This document shows positions 7,620 to 15,113 of a DNA stretch of 36,085 bases, piece after piece (the stretch's first letter is position 1; each line of letters opens with the position of its first letter). Under the pieces are notes generated by a model. It did not search any database, was not told the origin of the DNA, and saw only the letters and a list, made by a program, of their open reading frames with translations. This DNA is from Pirellulales bacterium (GTDB lineage: Bacteria; Planctomycetota; Planctomycetia; Pirellulales; Thermoguttaceae). The DNA lies in the NCBI GenBank assembly GCA_016928165.1, contig JAFGLH010000167.1, positions 1 to 36,085 on the forward strand. The letters run 5' to 3'. A program made the translations under genes and the position numbers.

Positions 7620-9131
7620 CTAGTTTTCCCCTCCCCCGGCTGAAGAGGGGGCGGGGATTTCTTGCCCAACCACCGGCCTGGTTGCCCCCATTATTATATT
7701 CGACCCTGATTTTACGGAAAAGTCAACCGATTCTTTCCCCTCAATGCCGCCGATCAGCCCCGGTATGTGCGGTGTGGGAAGTATTTCGGAAGCCGGTATT
7801 TCGACGGCCGAGGGGGACTGTGCTGCATGCTTAGCTCGCAAGACACTGGCCGCATACCATAGCCAAACCACCGCCAGCGCCCCGGCGGTTATCAGAAACA
7901 TGGTCGGATAGGGGGGCAATTCGGTAATCCGTGCGATCCGCAGCGTGGCCCCGGCCAGCGGCGCGCCGACCAGTTGGCCCACGTCCCAGGTGGCCAGCAT
8001 CAGCAGGGTGGCCATTCCCCGGTTGCCGGCGGGAAAGGCCAGGCTGCCGGCCGCCACCACCGACGGGAACAGGATCGCGTGCGAGAAACCGTATCCGAGC
8101 GCCGGGATGATCAACTGCCATTCCTTGCCGACCGTCAACAGCAGGACGATGCTCGCCGCCAACCCTCCCAGGCCCAAGAGGATGATCCGCTGGTGGCCGT
8201 ATCGTTCGACCCAGCGGCGGGTGATGACCCGAGTGATGATCGCCGCAAGGGAGTAAACGGTGAAGAATAGTCCGATCCGCGGGATGTTCAACTCCGCCGC
8301 GAAGGGTCGGAGAAAGGTTGCCGGCAGCCCCGTGCCTATGCCGAGCGCCACGCCGACGGCCAGTACGACGCCCGGATTATGGCGGCGAAATATGGCAAGT
8401 AGGTTGGGCTGTGCCTGACGGCCCCCGCTAGATCCCATGCTTTGTATGGAAGCCTGCCGCGACGTAGTTCTTTTTTCACCTCTGGTGGCGGCCCATGCCA
8501 AGGGGATGGCGAGCACCGCCAAGCCGGCGGCGACGAGGAACATCTCGACGATCTGCGGCCGGCCGATCGCCTCGGCCGTGGCGAAGAGCAAGTCGCCTAG
8601 TTGCGTGCCCAGCAGTGCGCCGAGAAAGCCCGCGGTGCCCAACATGCCGACCATTTCGGCGATGCGTTTCTCCGAGCCGCGGTTGGAGACGAAGGTCATC
8701 GAGGCCCCGTTCACCCCCGCCACCGCGCAGCAAAATCCGATCCGCAGCAGGTAGATGGCCGGGCCGGAGTAACTTTGCAGCAGCAGATGGGCCACGCAAG
8801 TGCCGGCGAACAGCAGCAGCGAGCCGATCCACAGCGGCCGCGAGCCGTAGCGGTCGATCCAGGCGCCGATTGTCAACCGGGTAAAGATGCTGCCGGCGAT
8901 GCCCACCCCGACTATCCACCCCAAATGGAATTCCGTCCCCCCCAGCAGCGAGATGAAATCGGCGAAGCGGTACAACAGGGCTATCGCTACCAGCACAAGC
9001 GCATTCGCCGCATAGGCAAGCAGGAACGGCCGACCGTAGCCGGACCGCGGCTCGCGGGAGACGTTTTCGCTTGTGGAATTCGGTTTGGGGAGGCGGTTTA
9101 GGTGGATTGTTCGCTCGGGGGGGTGGATCAT
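7620..9131 (-). CDS. Major facilitator superfamily transporter
   Basis: A 503-residue inner-membrane protein with twelve predicted helices in two six-helix halves, separated by a basic central loop (about 215-235, RGEKRTTSRQ). The motif after helix 2-3 (GAWIDRYGSRPLWIG, about 88-102) is the MFS motif A, and its counterpart (RRWVERYGHQRIILLG) is in the second half. The overall wording resembles YfcJ/YhhS-type drug or metabolite exporters; the substrate is unknown. A hydrophilic tail of about 70 residues follows the last helix. It includes a repeat-derived HAAQSPSAV (435-443) and a tail end, PAPSSAGGGEN, coded by another GC-rich palindrome (7627-7655). The ATG at 9131 lacks a Shine-Dalgarno site; an AGGAG lies about 30 bases upstream. 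Confidence 0.88.
   Translation of the reverse strand: MIHPPERTIHLNRLPKPNSTSENVSREPRSGYGRPFLLAYAANALVLVAIALLYRFADFISLLGGTEFHLGWIVGVGIAGSIFTRLTIGAWIDRYGSRPLWIGSLLLFAGTCVAHLLLQSYSGPAIYLLRIGFCCAVAGVNGASMTFVSNRGSEKRIAEMVGMLGTAGFLGALLGTQLGDLLFATAEAIGRPQIVEMFLVAAGLAVLAIPLAWAATRGEKRTTSRQASIQSMGSSGGRQAQPNLLAIFRRHNPGVVLAVGVALGIGTGLPATFLRPFAAELNIPRIGLFFTVYSLAAIITRVITRRWVERYGHQRIILLGLGGLAASIVLLLTVGKEWQLIIPALGYGFSHAILFPSVVAAGSLAFPAGNRGMATLLMLATWDVGQLVGAPLAGATLRIARITELPPYPTMFLITAGALAVVWLWYAASVLRAKHAAQSPSAVEIPASEILPTPHIPGLIGGIEGKESVDFSVKSGSNIIMGATRPVVGQEIPAPSSAGGGEN
7627..7655. repeat. GC-rich palindrome forming the 3' end of the MFS gene
   Basis: CCCTCCCCCGG and AGGGGGCGGGG pair around CTGAAG with one mismatch. 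It encodes the last residues of the transporter. Confidence 0.45.
7805..7829. repeat. AGCACAG-CCCTCGGC repeat copy in MFS gene
   Basis: A diverged copy of the repeat that encodes (V/A)AQ(P/S)PSA at 11802-11852 and 24948-24979. Here it encodes AAQSPSAV just after the last membrane helix. Confidence 0.5.
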
Positions 9132-9170
9132 CGGCGCGAAAAAATGCGGAAAACGGCGGTAATTTCTCCT

Positions 9171-9199
9171 ATTCTACACATACCGCGTGTACAAGTCAT
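9171..9199 (-). promoter_or_regulatory. Candidate promoter for the MFS gene
   Basis: ATGACT (9194-9199), a 17-base spacer and TAGAAT (9171-9176) on the minus strand, giving a leader of about 35 bases. Confidence 0.4.
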
Positions 9200-9298
9200 C
9201 AGATAATATTTCGTAACATTTCAGCCGTCTGGAGCAATTACGAAAACCTGGTTCCCGCGCAGGGCATGAGAACGAGCGCGATGATCTACAAGCCTTGT

Positions 9299-9327
9299 TT
9301 GACACTCCTCGATTCGTGGTCTAGGTT
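9299..9327 (+). promoter_or_regulatory. Candidate promoter for the PilZ-like gene
   Basis: A perfect TTGACA (9299-9304), a 17-base spacer and a weak TAGGTT (9322-9327), about 105 bases before the start. Confidence 0.35.
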
Positions 9328-9439
9328 TCAGATGCGGGGCGCTTGTCGGAACGACTCTCATTGACGGTTTGCTAGACCCCCGTTTTGTCTACCGTATGGA
9401 CTGAGGGCAGGACGGTCGCACGTTGGGGGGGGCACGCCC

Positions 9440-9871
9440 ATGAAACTTCTCATGCCGCAACTCGATTTCCTCGATCGGCAGGACGTGCGAGGGGACGACG
9501 ACGTGAAGGCTCAAGTTCGAGCATTATTAACGACTCTCTATCCGCGCAACGACCTGATCGAACGCCGCCGAGAGGTCCGCTATCCATATCCCTGCCTGAT
9601 CCACATGACGCCGGTGGCCGAAGACGGTTTTACTCCGACCGGCGAGTCCGTGGTGGTCGTCGGCCGCCACCTCTCCGAGCACGGCCTGGGATTCTATCAC
9701 CAGCATCCCTTGCCGCATCGGCGGATGATCGCCTCGCTGGAGATTGGCAAGGGGCGGTGGTTCGGGTTCATCATCGACCTGAATTGGTGCCGATTCACAG
9801 AGGACGGCTGGTACGAGAGCGGCGGACGCCTTCTCCAAGCGGTCAATTCGCCGATGGAACGGAAATCATAA
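9440..9871 (+). CDS. PilZ-domain-like protein
   Basis: A 143-residue soluble protein with a PilZ-type core. The basic ERRREVRYPYP (about 41-51) fits the RxxxR c-di-GMP contact. HLSEHGLGFYHQHPL (about 79-93) fits the D/N-x-S-x-x-G element, with Ser and Gly kept but the first Asp replaced by His. A closing strand (FIIDLNWCRFTEDGWYESGGRL) ends the barrel. PilZ proteins usually sense c-di-GMP; the substitution leaves ligand binding uncertain. A G-rich run (GGGGGGG) precedes the ATG. The stop codon TAA at 9869-9871 lies inside a palindromic repeat. It is convergent with the hydrolase-C45 fusion gene. Confidence 0.7.
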   Translation: MKLLMPQLDFLDRQDVRGDDDVKAQVRALLTTLYPRNDLIERRREVRYPYPCLIHMTPVAEDGFTPTGESVVVVGRHLSEHGLGFYHQHPLPHRRMIASLEIGKGRWFGFIIDLNWCRFTEDGWYESGGRLLQAVNSPMERKS

Positions 9872-9950
9872 AGCCGCGCCCCGTGGTCGCGCTATCCGCG
9901 CCGCCCAAGATCGATTCTTCCTTTGAGGCGACCAACGGTGGCGGTTTTAT
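9868..9950. repeat. Degenerate TATAAAGCCGCG-family palindrome between convergent genes
   Basis: Left arm ATAAAGCCGCG (9868 on), right arm GGTGGCGGTTTTATT (about 9937-9951). Each end supplies the stop codon of the gene reading into it: TAA 9869-9871 on plus, and TAA as TTA 9947-9949 on minus. Confidence 0.6.
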
Positions 9951-12829
9951 TGCATGCGGCCGGATGTGTTATAAAATTCCATCAACTCGCGTAGATTCAT
10001 CCTCGCATACGGCTCGTCGCAGGCGGGCGTGTCGCGGCCGGCGTCCGACACCCACATCTCCAGAGTTTCCGGCGCGAAGACGGCGTTGTGCAAGTTCGAC
10101 CGCATCGCCACCGGCCGCTTGATGATCTCGATCAGCTTGGGCACGTCGATCCGGCCGTAGTTCTCCTGAATTCGCCGGCAAAGAGTTTTCGCCCGACTGT
10201 CGCCGGAGATCAGCACCACGTCCTCGGGCACGTGCGGCAGCAGGGGGTGCTGCTGGCCGGGCTTGAGGACCGTGACCTTTTGTGGATTGCAGTGCAACGC
10301 GCGTATCTCGCCCGAGGCGTCGCTGAGGACATAGTGATACTCGCAGGTCCGCGGCGTTTCCTCGATGATTTTTAGGGCCTGTTCGACGTTGTCGGCCCGC
10401 TCCATCACGTCGCGGAGCATGAGGCTCATCGGGCATCCGTCCCAGAGTCCCTCGCCTCGTCCGCCGATCTCGCCGACGGCCAGCCCCTTCTCGTTCATCG
10501 CCGTGACGGTGCCGACGAAACCGGCGTAGCCGTGGCTGATCCAGGCGTTTTTTCCCTCGGGCATGAAGATTTGCACCAGGGCGGCGGTTTGCAGGTCGAT
10601 GTCGCGCATGTAGTCGAGCACGCGGGCGTGTAGCACGCGGCCGCCGGCGGTGGCCCGGCCCATCAAAGCCGCGCCGCTGCAATGGAACCGCTCGGGGAAG
10701 AGGTTTCCGTACAGGGCGTCGCGCCGGGAGACGCCGATCGCGTCGGCCAGCGAGTCGCATTCCTCGACAAATCGTTTCGGTATATGCGGCCCGGTCCGGC
10801 GGCGGATTTCAGCCATGCGGTCGAAGAACCAAATGCCGCCGTGGACCGTATCGGCGCCGCCGACGCCGTAGACGACCCGGTCGATCATCCGCCGGGCCGT
10901 GTCGTGGACGAGCGCGCCTTGCGCCGCGCCCATTTGCCGCGGAGAGCCGGAGACCATCAGAACCGTTTTCCCCTGACTGCGGCAGAGCAGCCCGTGGCCG
11001 TTGGGATCGCGGGCCGCGACGGAGATTTTCTCGTTTTTTTCTCGTCCCAGCGGCCGGCGGCTGGGGTCGACGCGGTCCAGGGCGAAGTTCACCGCCGCCG
11101 AAAAGACGCGGTGCAGATCGGTCTGTTCCACTTCTTCGCGCGGCAGGTCGGCCGGCGGGGCGAACAGCGCCTCGAGCGCCGACGTGTTGAGTTGCCAGCC
11201 CCGGAATTTCACCGATCCGGCCACGCCGTCGACCGAAAACGAGGCCGACTCAGGGGTACGGTTGTCGTCGCGGAAATTAAGCAGTATCTCGCCTTTGACG
11301 CGGGATTGCGGCGCGCCCGAGATGCGGATCGAACGACCATGAGTCGCGTTGCCTGGGGCGCGACCGACGGTCGCGGCTTTATACGGGACGTTCTCGACGT
11401 TGATCCATTTTTCGAGCGTTTGCGGGGCCATGGCGAAGGCGCCGACCGCGCCGGCCATCGTCCGCAGGGCGATCAACCGCTGCGGATCGACTCCGCCGAG
11501 CGGGCGGCTGTCGGACGTCGGATTCTTTATGCCTTCGAGGACTTTTTTCCCGCCGGCGACGAGCCAGGGATAGCCGTTTTGGCCGATCGAGAGCTTGCCC
11601 AGTCCCGGGATGTTGCAATGAAGCGAAAAATTTTCTTTCTCTCCACGGACCAGCCGGACTTCGGCCTCGAGCGGCATCTTCGCGTTGGGCATATTCACCG
11701 ATACCGACAGGTCGGCGTAGTGGCAGCGGCCCGGGGCAGGCTCGTCGATCAGCATCGCTATCGTCTGCTGGGCGAAGGAGACCAGCAGTTGCAAGGGGCT
11801 TTGCAGCACAGCCGAGGGCGGCTCGTTCACGGCCGAGGGCGGCTGTGCTACATCGGGTAAATCCTCGGCGAAGAAATCGGCCGTTATCTTCAGCGCACGG
11901 GGTAGCTCGGCCATTGCCGTGTAGTGGCCCAGCCCCTCGAACCAGACCACGCGGTCGGCGATGCCCAGCGCCTCGGCGAGTTTTTCGGTGCACTGGCGAG
12001 GGACCACCTCGTCCTCGGCGGCGTTGAGCATCAGCACGCGGCCGGCCTTGGCCCGCTCGCGGAGCGCGGGGGCGAAATGGAGCGGATCGACCAGGGCCAG
12101 CATTTTGTCCACTTCCGCGCGGTCCTCGGGCGCAAGGCCCGTAATCATGCGGCTCAACGAGCGGGTCTCTCGTGCGTGATGGATGATCCGCTGTAGATCG
12201 CCGCCGGCGAGCATCAGGCCCGCCCGGTGCAGCCGCGGCTCGGCCCCGGCGGCCGTGGCGGAGATGATCCCGCCGAGGCTGATGCCGGTGATGCCGATCC
12301 GCTCGGGATTGATCTCCTCGCGCGAGGCGAGCAGATCGACACAGCGTCGCACGTCCTCGCCCGACTGCTTGATCGCGCCGAGGAACATTTTCGGGTCCTT
12401 GGCCAGGGCGTTGGGGCCCTTGCCCGGAAGGCCGCGCGATCCGTAATAGGGGAGCTTGAAGGAGATGGCCGGGATGCCCCGCTTGGCAAGGACCGAGCAG
12501 ACCAGGTCGGTCAGCGGCTCGTTGCCGTCGAGGATGTGCAGACAGATGACGGCCGGATATTTATCGTTCGGATCGAGTTGTTTGGGGAGGTAATATACGG
12601 CCGGGACGGTGTTGTTTTGTTCGAGGGCGGTTTTCACCGGCGAGGGGTAGACAATCTGGCGGACGTTGAATCCGTCCCGCTCGGCCGGCGGGCTGATCCG
12701 GTACTCGAACGGATCGTCGTTGTAGGTCTTTGTTACCGAATGGGTTTCCGCCCCCGCAAACGAGGAGCAACAGAGCATAGCTGCCAAAAAGACCCCGACA
12801 ACCGCCGCACGTCCGAATCGAAATATCAT
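9947..12829 (-). CDS. Secreted fusion of an alpha/beta hydrolase and a C45-type acyltransferase/amidohydrolase
   Basis: A 960-residue exported protein. Residues 1-27 are a signal peptide (MIFRFGRAAVVGVFLAAMLCC...). Residues 30-325 are an alpha/beta hydrolase of the acetyl-xylan esterase/dienelactone hydrolase type: nucleophile Ser184 in GISLGG, acid Asp273 in NAAEDEVVP and His302 in GLGHYTAM. A middle region (about 345-630) is not recognised. Residues about 650-960 match the Ntn-hydrolase family C45 (acyl-CoA:6-aminopenicillanate acyltransferase-like): GSPRQMGAAQGAL, then FHCSGAAL with the probable nucleophile Cys717, then GRVLHARVLDY and GFVGTVTAMNEKGLAV. Repeat-derived segments interrupt it at 327-343 (VAQPPSAVNEPPSAVLQ) and at about 483-491. 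The start at 12829 has AGGGAG about eight bases upstream. The true substrate is unknown. Confidence 0.85.
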   Translation of the reverse strand: MIFRFGRAAVVGVFLAAMLCCSSFAGAETHSVTKTYNDDPFEYRISPPAERDGFNVRQIVYPSPVKTALEQNNTVPAVYYLPKQLDPNDKYPAVICLHILDGNEPLTDLVCSVLAKRGIPAISFKLPYYGSRGLPGKGPNALAKDPKMFLGAIKQSGEDVRRCVDLLASREEINPERIGITGISLGGIISATAAGAEPRLHRAGLMLAGGDLQRIIHHARETRSLSRMITGLAPEDRAEVDKMLALVDPLHFAPALRERAKAGRVLMLNAAEDEVVPRQCTEKLAEALGIADRVVWFEGLGHYTAMAELPRALKITADFFAEDLPDVAQPPSAVNEPPSAVLQSPLQLLVSFAQQTIAMLIDEPAPGRCHYADLSVSVNMPNAKMPLEAEVRLVRGEKENFSLHCNIPGLGKLSIGQNGYPWLVAGGKKVLEGIKNPTSDSRPLGGVDPQRLIALRTMAGAVGAFAMAPQTLEKWINVENVPYKAATVGRAPGNATHGRSIRISGAPQSRVKGEILLNFRDDNRTPESASFSVDGVAGSVKFRGWQLNTSALEALFAPPADLPREEVEQTDLHRVFSAAVNFALDRVDPSRRPLGREKNEKISVAARDPNGHGLLCRSQGKTVLMVSGSPRQMGAAQGALVHDTARRMIDRVVYGVGGADTVHGGIWFFDRMAEIRRRTGPHIPKRFVEECDSLADAIGVSRRDALYGNLFPERFHCSGAALMGRATAGGRVLHARVLDYMRDIDLQTAALVQIFMPEGKNAWISHGYAGFVGTVTAMNEKGLAVGEIGGRGEGLWDGCPMSLMLRDVMERADNVEQALKIIEETPRTCEYHYVLSDASGEIRALHCNPQKVTVLKPGQQHPLLPHVPEDVVLISGDSRAKTLCRRIQENYGRIDVPKLIEIIKRPVAMRSNLHNAVFAPETLEMWVSDAGRDTPACDEPYARMNLRELMEFYNTSGRMQ
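11357..11383. repeat. Half of a TATAAAGCCGCGACCG palindrome inside the hydrolase-C45 gene
   Basis: GGCGCGACCGACGGTCGCGG followed by CTTTATA, the same as the right half of the lysS copy (34702-34727). It is read in frame as KAATVGRAP. Confidence 0.65.
11802..11852. repeat. Double copy of the AGCACAGCCG-CCCTCGGC repeat inside the hydrolase-C45 gene
   Basis: Two units of GCCGAGGGCGGCT in tandem, bounded by TGCAGCACA and TGTGCTACA. It encodes VAQPPSAV then EPPSAVLQ between the hydrolase domain and the middle region. Confidence 0.65.
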
Positions 12830-13030
12830 CTTCCAACTCCCTGCTAATGAATTGGTCGCCAACACGTATTCTAACGAGTAGGGCAATCCCATGCCAATCT
12901 ATATGCAACAGTAGCGAAATGGTTGCATAATAGGCTCCACGGGCGGTTGCCTCCCTCTCCGATGGAAGGTATGTTGGAGGTCAAGTTACACATACGTTCC
13001 GCTTGTATCTCCGCTTGCAGTTTTGCAACG

Positions 13031-13055
13031 GCGCGACCAACGGTTGCGGATATAT
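13031..13055. repeat. Diverged half-palindrome abutting the CAAX-protease start codon
   Basis: GCGCGACCAACGGTTGCGGA followed by TATAT resembles the right half of the TATAAAGCCGCG family. The ATG of the next gene follows directly, so the repeat occupies the place of a ribosome site. Confidence 0.45.
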
Positions 13056-13817
13056 ATGACGAATTCGCCTCGAACGACGCTTCTGGAGAAACACCGCTGG
13101 CTGCCGTTTCTGCTGCCATTCGTGGTGTATATGCTCGTCGGCGCGTTGGAGCCGACCTCGCGCGACAAGCCGGGCGGGGGGGCGATCGGACTGGCGATCC
13201 TGTATTCTTTCTATCCCGGAATTTATACGCTGAAAATCGCCCTGACCATCGCGGCGGCGATCTTTGTCTGGCCCGGCTTGAAGACCTTTCCGCTGAAACT
13301 GACCCGCTGGGGAATCGTTGCGGGGTTGGTGGGCGGCCCGCTCTGGATCGGGCTTTGCATGATCGACTGGCAATACGTAGCCCCGCTGCTGAACGACCTC
13401 GGGGGCGGCTGGCTAGTCGGCGCTGGCGAGAGATCGGCGTACAACCCCCTTGCGGAATTGGCCGGCAAGCCGCCTTACGCTTGGGCGTTTCTCGCCGTGC
13501 GATTTCTCGGGCTGGTCGCCGTCGTGCCGATCATCGAGGAATTCTTTCTTCGCGGCTGGTTGATGCGGTTCGTCATGGAGCGCGATTGGTGGGAAGTGCC
13601 GTTCGGCAAGTTAAGCGCGTTGGCGGTTGTCGTGGGGACGGCCGTGCCGATGATGACACATGCCGGCGAATTGCTGGCGGCGGCCGTCTGGTTTTCGATG
13701 ATTACCTGGCTGATGGCGCGGACGCGGAACATTTGGGATTGCATCGCCGCCCACGCATTGACGAACTTGATTTTAGGTCTGTATGTTGTCGCCACGGGGA
13801 CGTGGCGGTTGATGTGA
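13056..13817 (+). CDS. CPBP-family membrane protease (CAAX-protease-like, PEP-CTERM-associated type)
   Basis: A 253-residue polytopic membrane protein of the CPBP (CAAX/Abi) family. The catalytic Glu pair is in VPIIEEFFLRGWLMRF. The second motif is a His (MMTHAGELLAAAVWFSM) and the third is CIAAHALTNLILGLYV. The N-terminal layout (LPFVVYMLVGALEP, then YSFYPGIYTLKIALTIAAA) resembles the CAAX-like proteins found with the PEP-CTERM/exosortase sorting system. That fits the PEP-CTERM subtilase 8 kb away, but no exosortase is in the window. The ATG at 13056 has no Shine-Dalgarno site; a TTG start at 13023 would lengthen it by 11 residues coded by a repeat. Confidence 0.82.
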   Translation: MTNSPRTTLLEKHRWLPFLLPFVVYMLVGALEPTSRDKPGGGAIGLAILYSFYPGIYTLKIALTIAAAIFVWPGLKTFPLKLTRWGIVAGLVGGPLWIGLCMIDWQYVAPLLNDLGGGWLVGAGERSAYNPLAELAGKPPYAWAFLAVRFLGLVAVVPIIEEFFLRGWLMRFVMERDWWEVPFGKLSALAVVVGTAVPMMTHAGELLAAAVWFSMITWLMARTRNIWDCIAAHALTNLILGLYVVATGTWRLM

Positions 13818-13824
13818 TACGACA

Positions 13825-13890
13825 GTTTAGCGGCCGTCGGCACGACGGCCAAAGGAAGCGGCATGGCCGTCGTGCCGGCGGCCGCTAAAC
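13825..13890. repeat. Palindromic element, GTTTAGCGGCCGTCGGCACG family
   Basis: The 26-base arms 13825-13850 and 13865-13890 pair with one mismatch around a 14-base loop, just after the CAAX-like gene. A related element is at 31523-31589. It could also work as a terminator. Confidence 0.75.
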
Positions 13891-13926
13891 GGCGTTTCGT
13901 ATTCGATATTAAATAAAGGACGAGAA

Positions 13927-14457
13927 ATGCCCAAACCAGTTTTGCAAGCGCTCGTGTTGGCCGATCACGTATATCAAGACAAGATCACCGGCAAGAAGAT
14001 CATCGCCGGCACGTTCAATCGGGTATGTTTCGCGAAGATGAAGCGTTCCCAGGCGGCCGGCGAATCGTTGCCGGGCGAGCAACCGCCGCCGTCGCCGTTC
14101 GAATCGACCTCCGAGACGGCGATGCCCGGGGCGGTCTCGTCGCCACCGCCCAGCTCGCGTCGGCTAACTGCGGCCGACGTGCAGAAGGCCGGTTCTCCGT
14201 ACGCCTTCATCAGTCTGACGGACGTGCATGGCCCGACGCCGTTGGAGATGCGCTACCGCGACCTTTCCAGCGAGGCAATATTGCTGGGCATCTCCTTTCA
14301 GGTCAACTCGGAAGACCCGTTGGACACGGTCGAGGCCGTGGTTCCCGTGCCTCCCTTGCCCACGCCCCATGCCGGGGTGTTCGCGCTGGAGTTGTTGGCC
14401 GAAGGCGAGTTGCTTGGCGCGTTGCGAATCACGGCCGTGGATACGTCGGAAAAATAA
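13927..14457 (+). CDS. Conserved protein of unknown function (DUF6941-like)
   Basis: A 176-residue soluble protein without signal peptide. The N-terminus, MPKPVLQALVLADHVYQDK followed by GKKIIAGTFNRV, has the pattern of small beta-sandwich proteins of unknown function common in Planctomycetota, possibly the DUF6941 family; I cannot confirm the family without a search. A Pro/Ser-rich insertion (about residues 45-80, PPPSPFESTSE and PPPSSRRL) splits the N-terminal strand from the core (SPYAFISLTDVHGPTPLEMRYRDLSSEAI...). Only the core looks folded. AAAGGA lies about seven bases before the ATG, a good ribosome site. No function can be assigned. Confidence 0.7.
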   Translation: MPKPVLQALVLADHVYQDKITGKKIIAGTFNRVCFAKMKRSQAAGESLPGEQPPPSPFESTSETAMPGAVSSPPPSSRRLTAADVQKAGSPYAFISLTDVHGPTPLEMRYRDLSSEAILLGISFQVNSEDPLDTVEAVVPVPPLPTPHAGVFALELLAEGELLGALRITAVDTSEK

Positions 14458-14480
14458 GCCCGCGGGAAACCGCCGGTGGT

Positions 14481-14510
14481 CCACTGCTGGGCAAGCCGGC
14501 AGCGGCACAC
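14481..14510. repeat. Half-copy of the CACTGCTGG...CCAGCAGTGG repeat
   Basis: CCACTGCTGGGCAAGCCGGC then AGCGGCACAC is a diverged form of the arm at 27970-27999. It lies between two convergent genes. Confidence 0.5.
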
Positions 14511-14539
14511 GCACGCGCCGCGTTTATCTCCGACCGCGC

Positions 14540-14830
14540 TTAAAAACCGAAGCCGAAAGACAGTCCTCGCCCGCGATAATAAAAGTTGTACCTTGGCGCG
14601 GGGGCGTAGTACCTATACCTGTAACAGGGCGCGGGCTGGTACCAATACCTAGGCGCGGGCGGCACAAACAACGTCGGTCCCATTAAAACCGGACCCTTCA
14701 ATACCGCCGGACCGCGGTAAGCGTGAAAATGTCCCGGCCCGGGACCGTGATGCCAACCGTGGGCTTCCGCCGCGCCGACCGCCACGAAGAGTACCGTCAC
14801 AACACCCAGCATCAGTGCTAAACGTTTCAT
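14540..14830 (-). CDS. Small secreted His/Gly/Tyr/Pro-rich protein
   Basis: A 96-residue protein with a clear signal peptide (MKRLALMLGVVTVLFVAVGAAEA) and a low-complexity mature part: HGWHHGPGPGHFHAYRGP, then a Tyr/Pro/Arg-rich tail (YWYQPAPCYRYRYYAPAPRY) ending in GLSFGFGF. It may be an envelope or matrix protein; no enzyme motif is visible. The His cluster could bind metal. AAGGAG lies seven bases before the second of two adjacent ATGs, which decides the start at 14830. A similar secreted Tyr/Pro-rich protein is at 18029-18343, on the other side of the ABC uptake operon. Confidence 0.8.
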   Translation of the reverse strand: MKRLALMLGVVTVLFVAVGAAEAHGWHHGPGPGHFHAYRGPAVLKGPVLMGPTLFVPPAPRYWYQPAPCYRYRYYAPAPRYNFYYRGRGLSFGFGF

Positions 14831-15056
14831 CATTTCGCTCCTTCTGGATTGAGAGGGATTGTATTCCGAAGCGACCGTATTCGCACATTCCATGCCGGCA
14901 ATGATGAAAACGAATGGTAAACTATATTGGGCAAACGTTTTAGGCTGTTTTTCGACGTGTCCGCGAGTCGCACGGCATGCGTCCCGCGCAATCATAATGA
15001 CAATACTATCGTATCAATATGAATACAAATCCATCATTTATTGATCGGCGGTGGCC

Positions 15057-15081
15057 GCCCGACCGTCGTCCGCGGCTTTAC
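15057..15081. repeat. Diverged TATAAAGCCGCG-family half upstream of the ABC operon
   Basis: GCCCGACCGTCGTCCGCGGC followed by TTTA resembles the right half of the family. It lies 33 bases before the binding-protein start. Confidence 0.4.
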
Positions 15082-15113
15082 AGGGCGTCGCGGGGCGTCT
15101 AACTTAAAATCTT

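Larger units (their letters stand above)
9132..9439. other. 308-bp divergent intergenic region with two candidate promoters
   Basis: It separates the minus-strand MFS gene from the plus-strand PilZ-like gene. No reading frame looks real. Promoter-like pairs for both directions are listed separately. Confidence 0.55.

Noticed and set aside
10682-11860. 392-codon plus-strand frame inside the hydrolase-C45 gene
   Set aside because: Antisense shadow; it has no recognisable domain while the minus-strand protein keeps catalytic residues throughout.
15000-15030. Promoter-like ATGACA and TATGAA pair upstream of the ABC operon
   Set aside because: The spacing is only about 15 bases and the match is weak, so it was not listed as a feature.
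14831-15113. Cobalamin riboswitch before the BtuF-like gene
   Set aside because: No B12-box-like conserved sequence or matching stem set could be recognised by eye in this interval.
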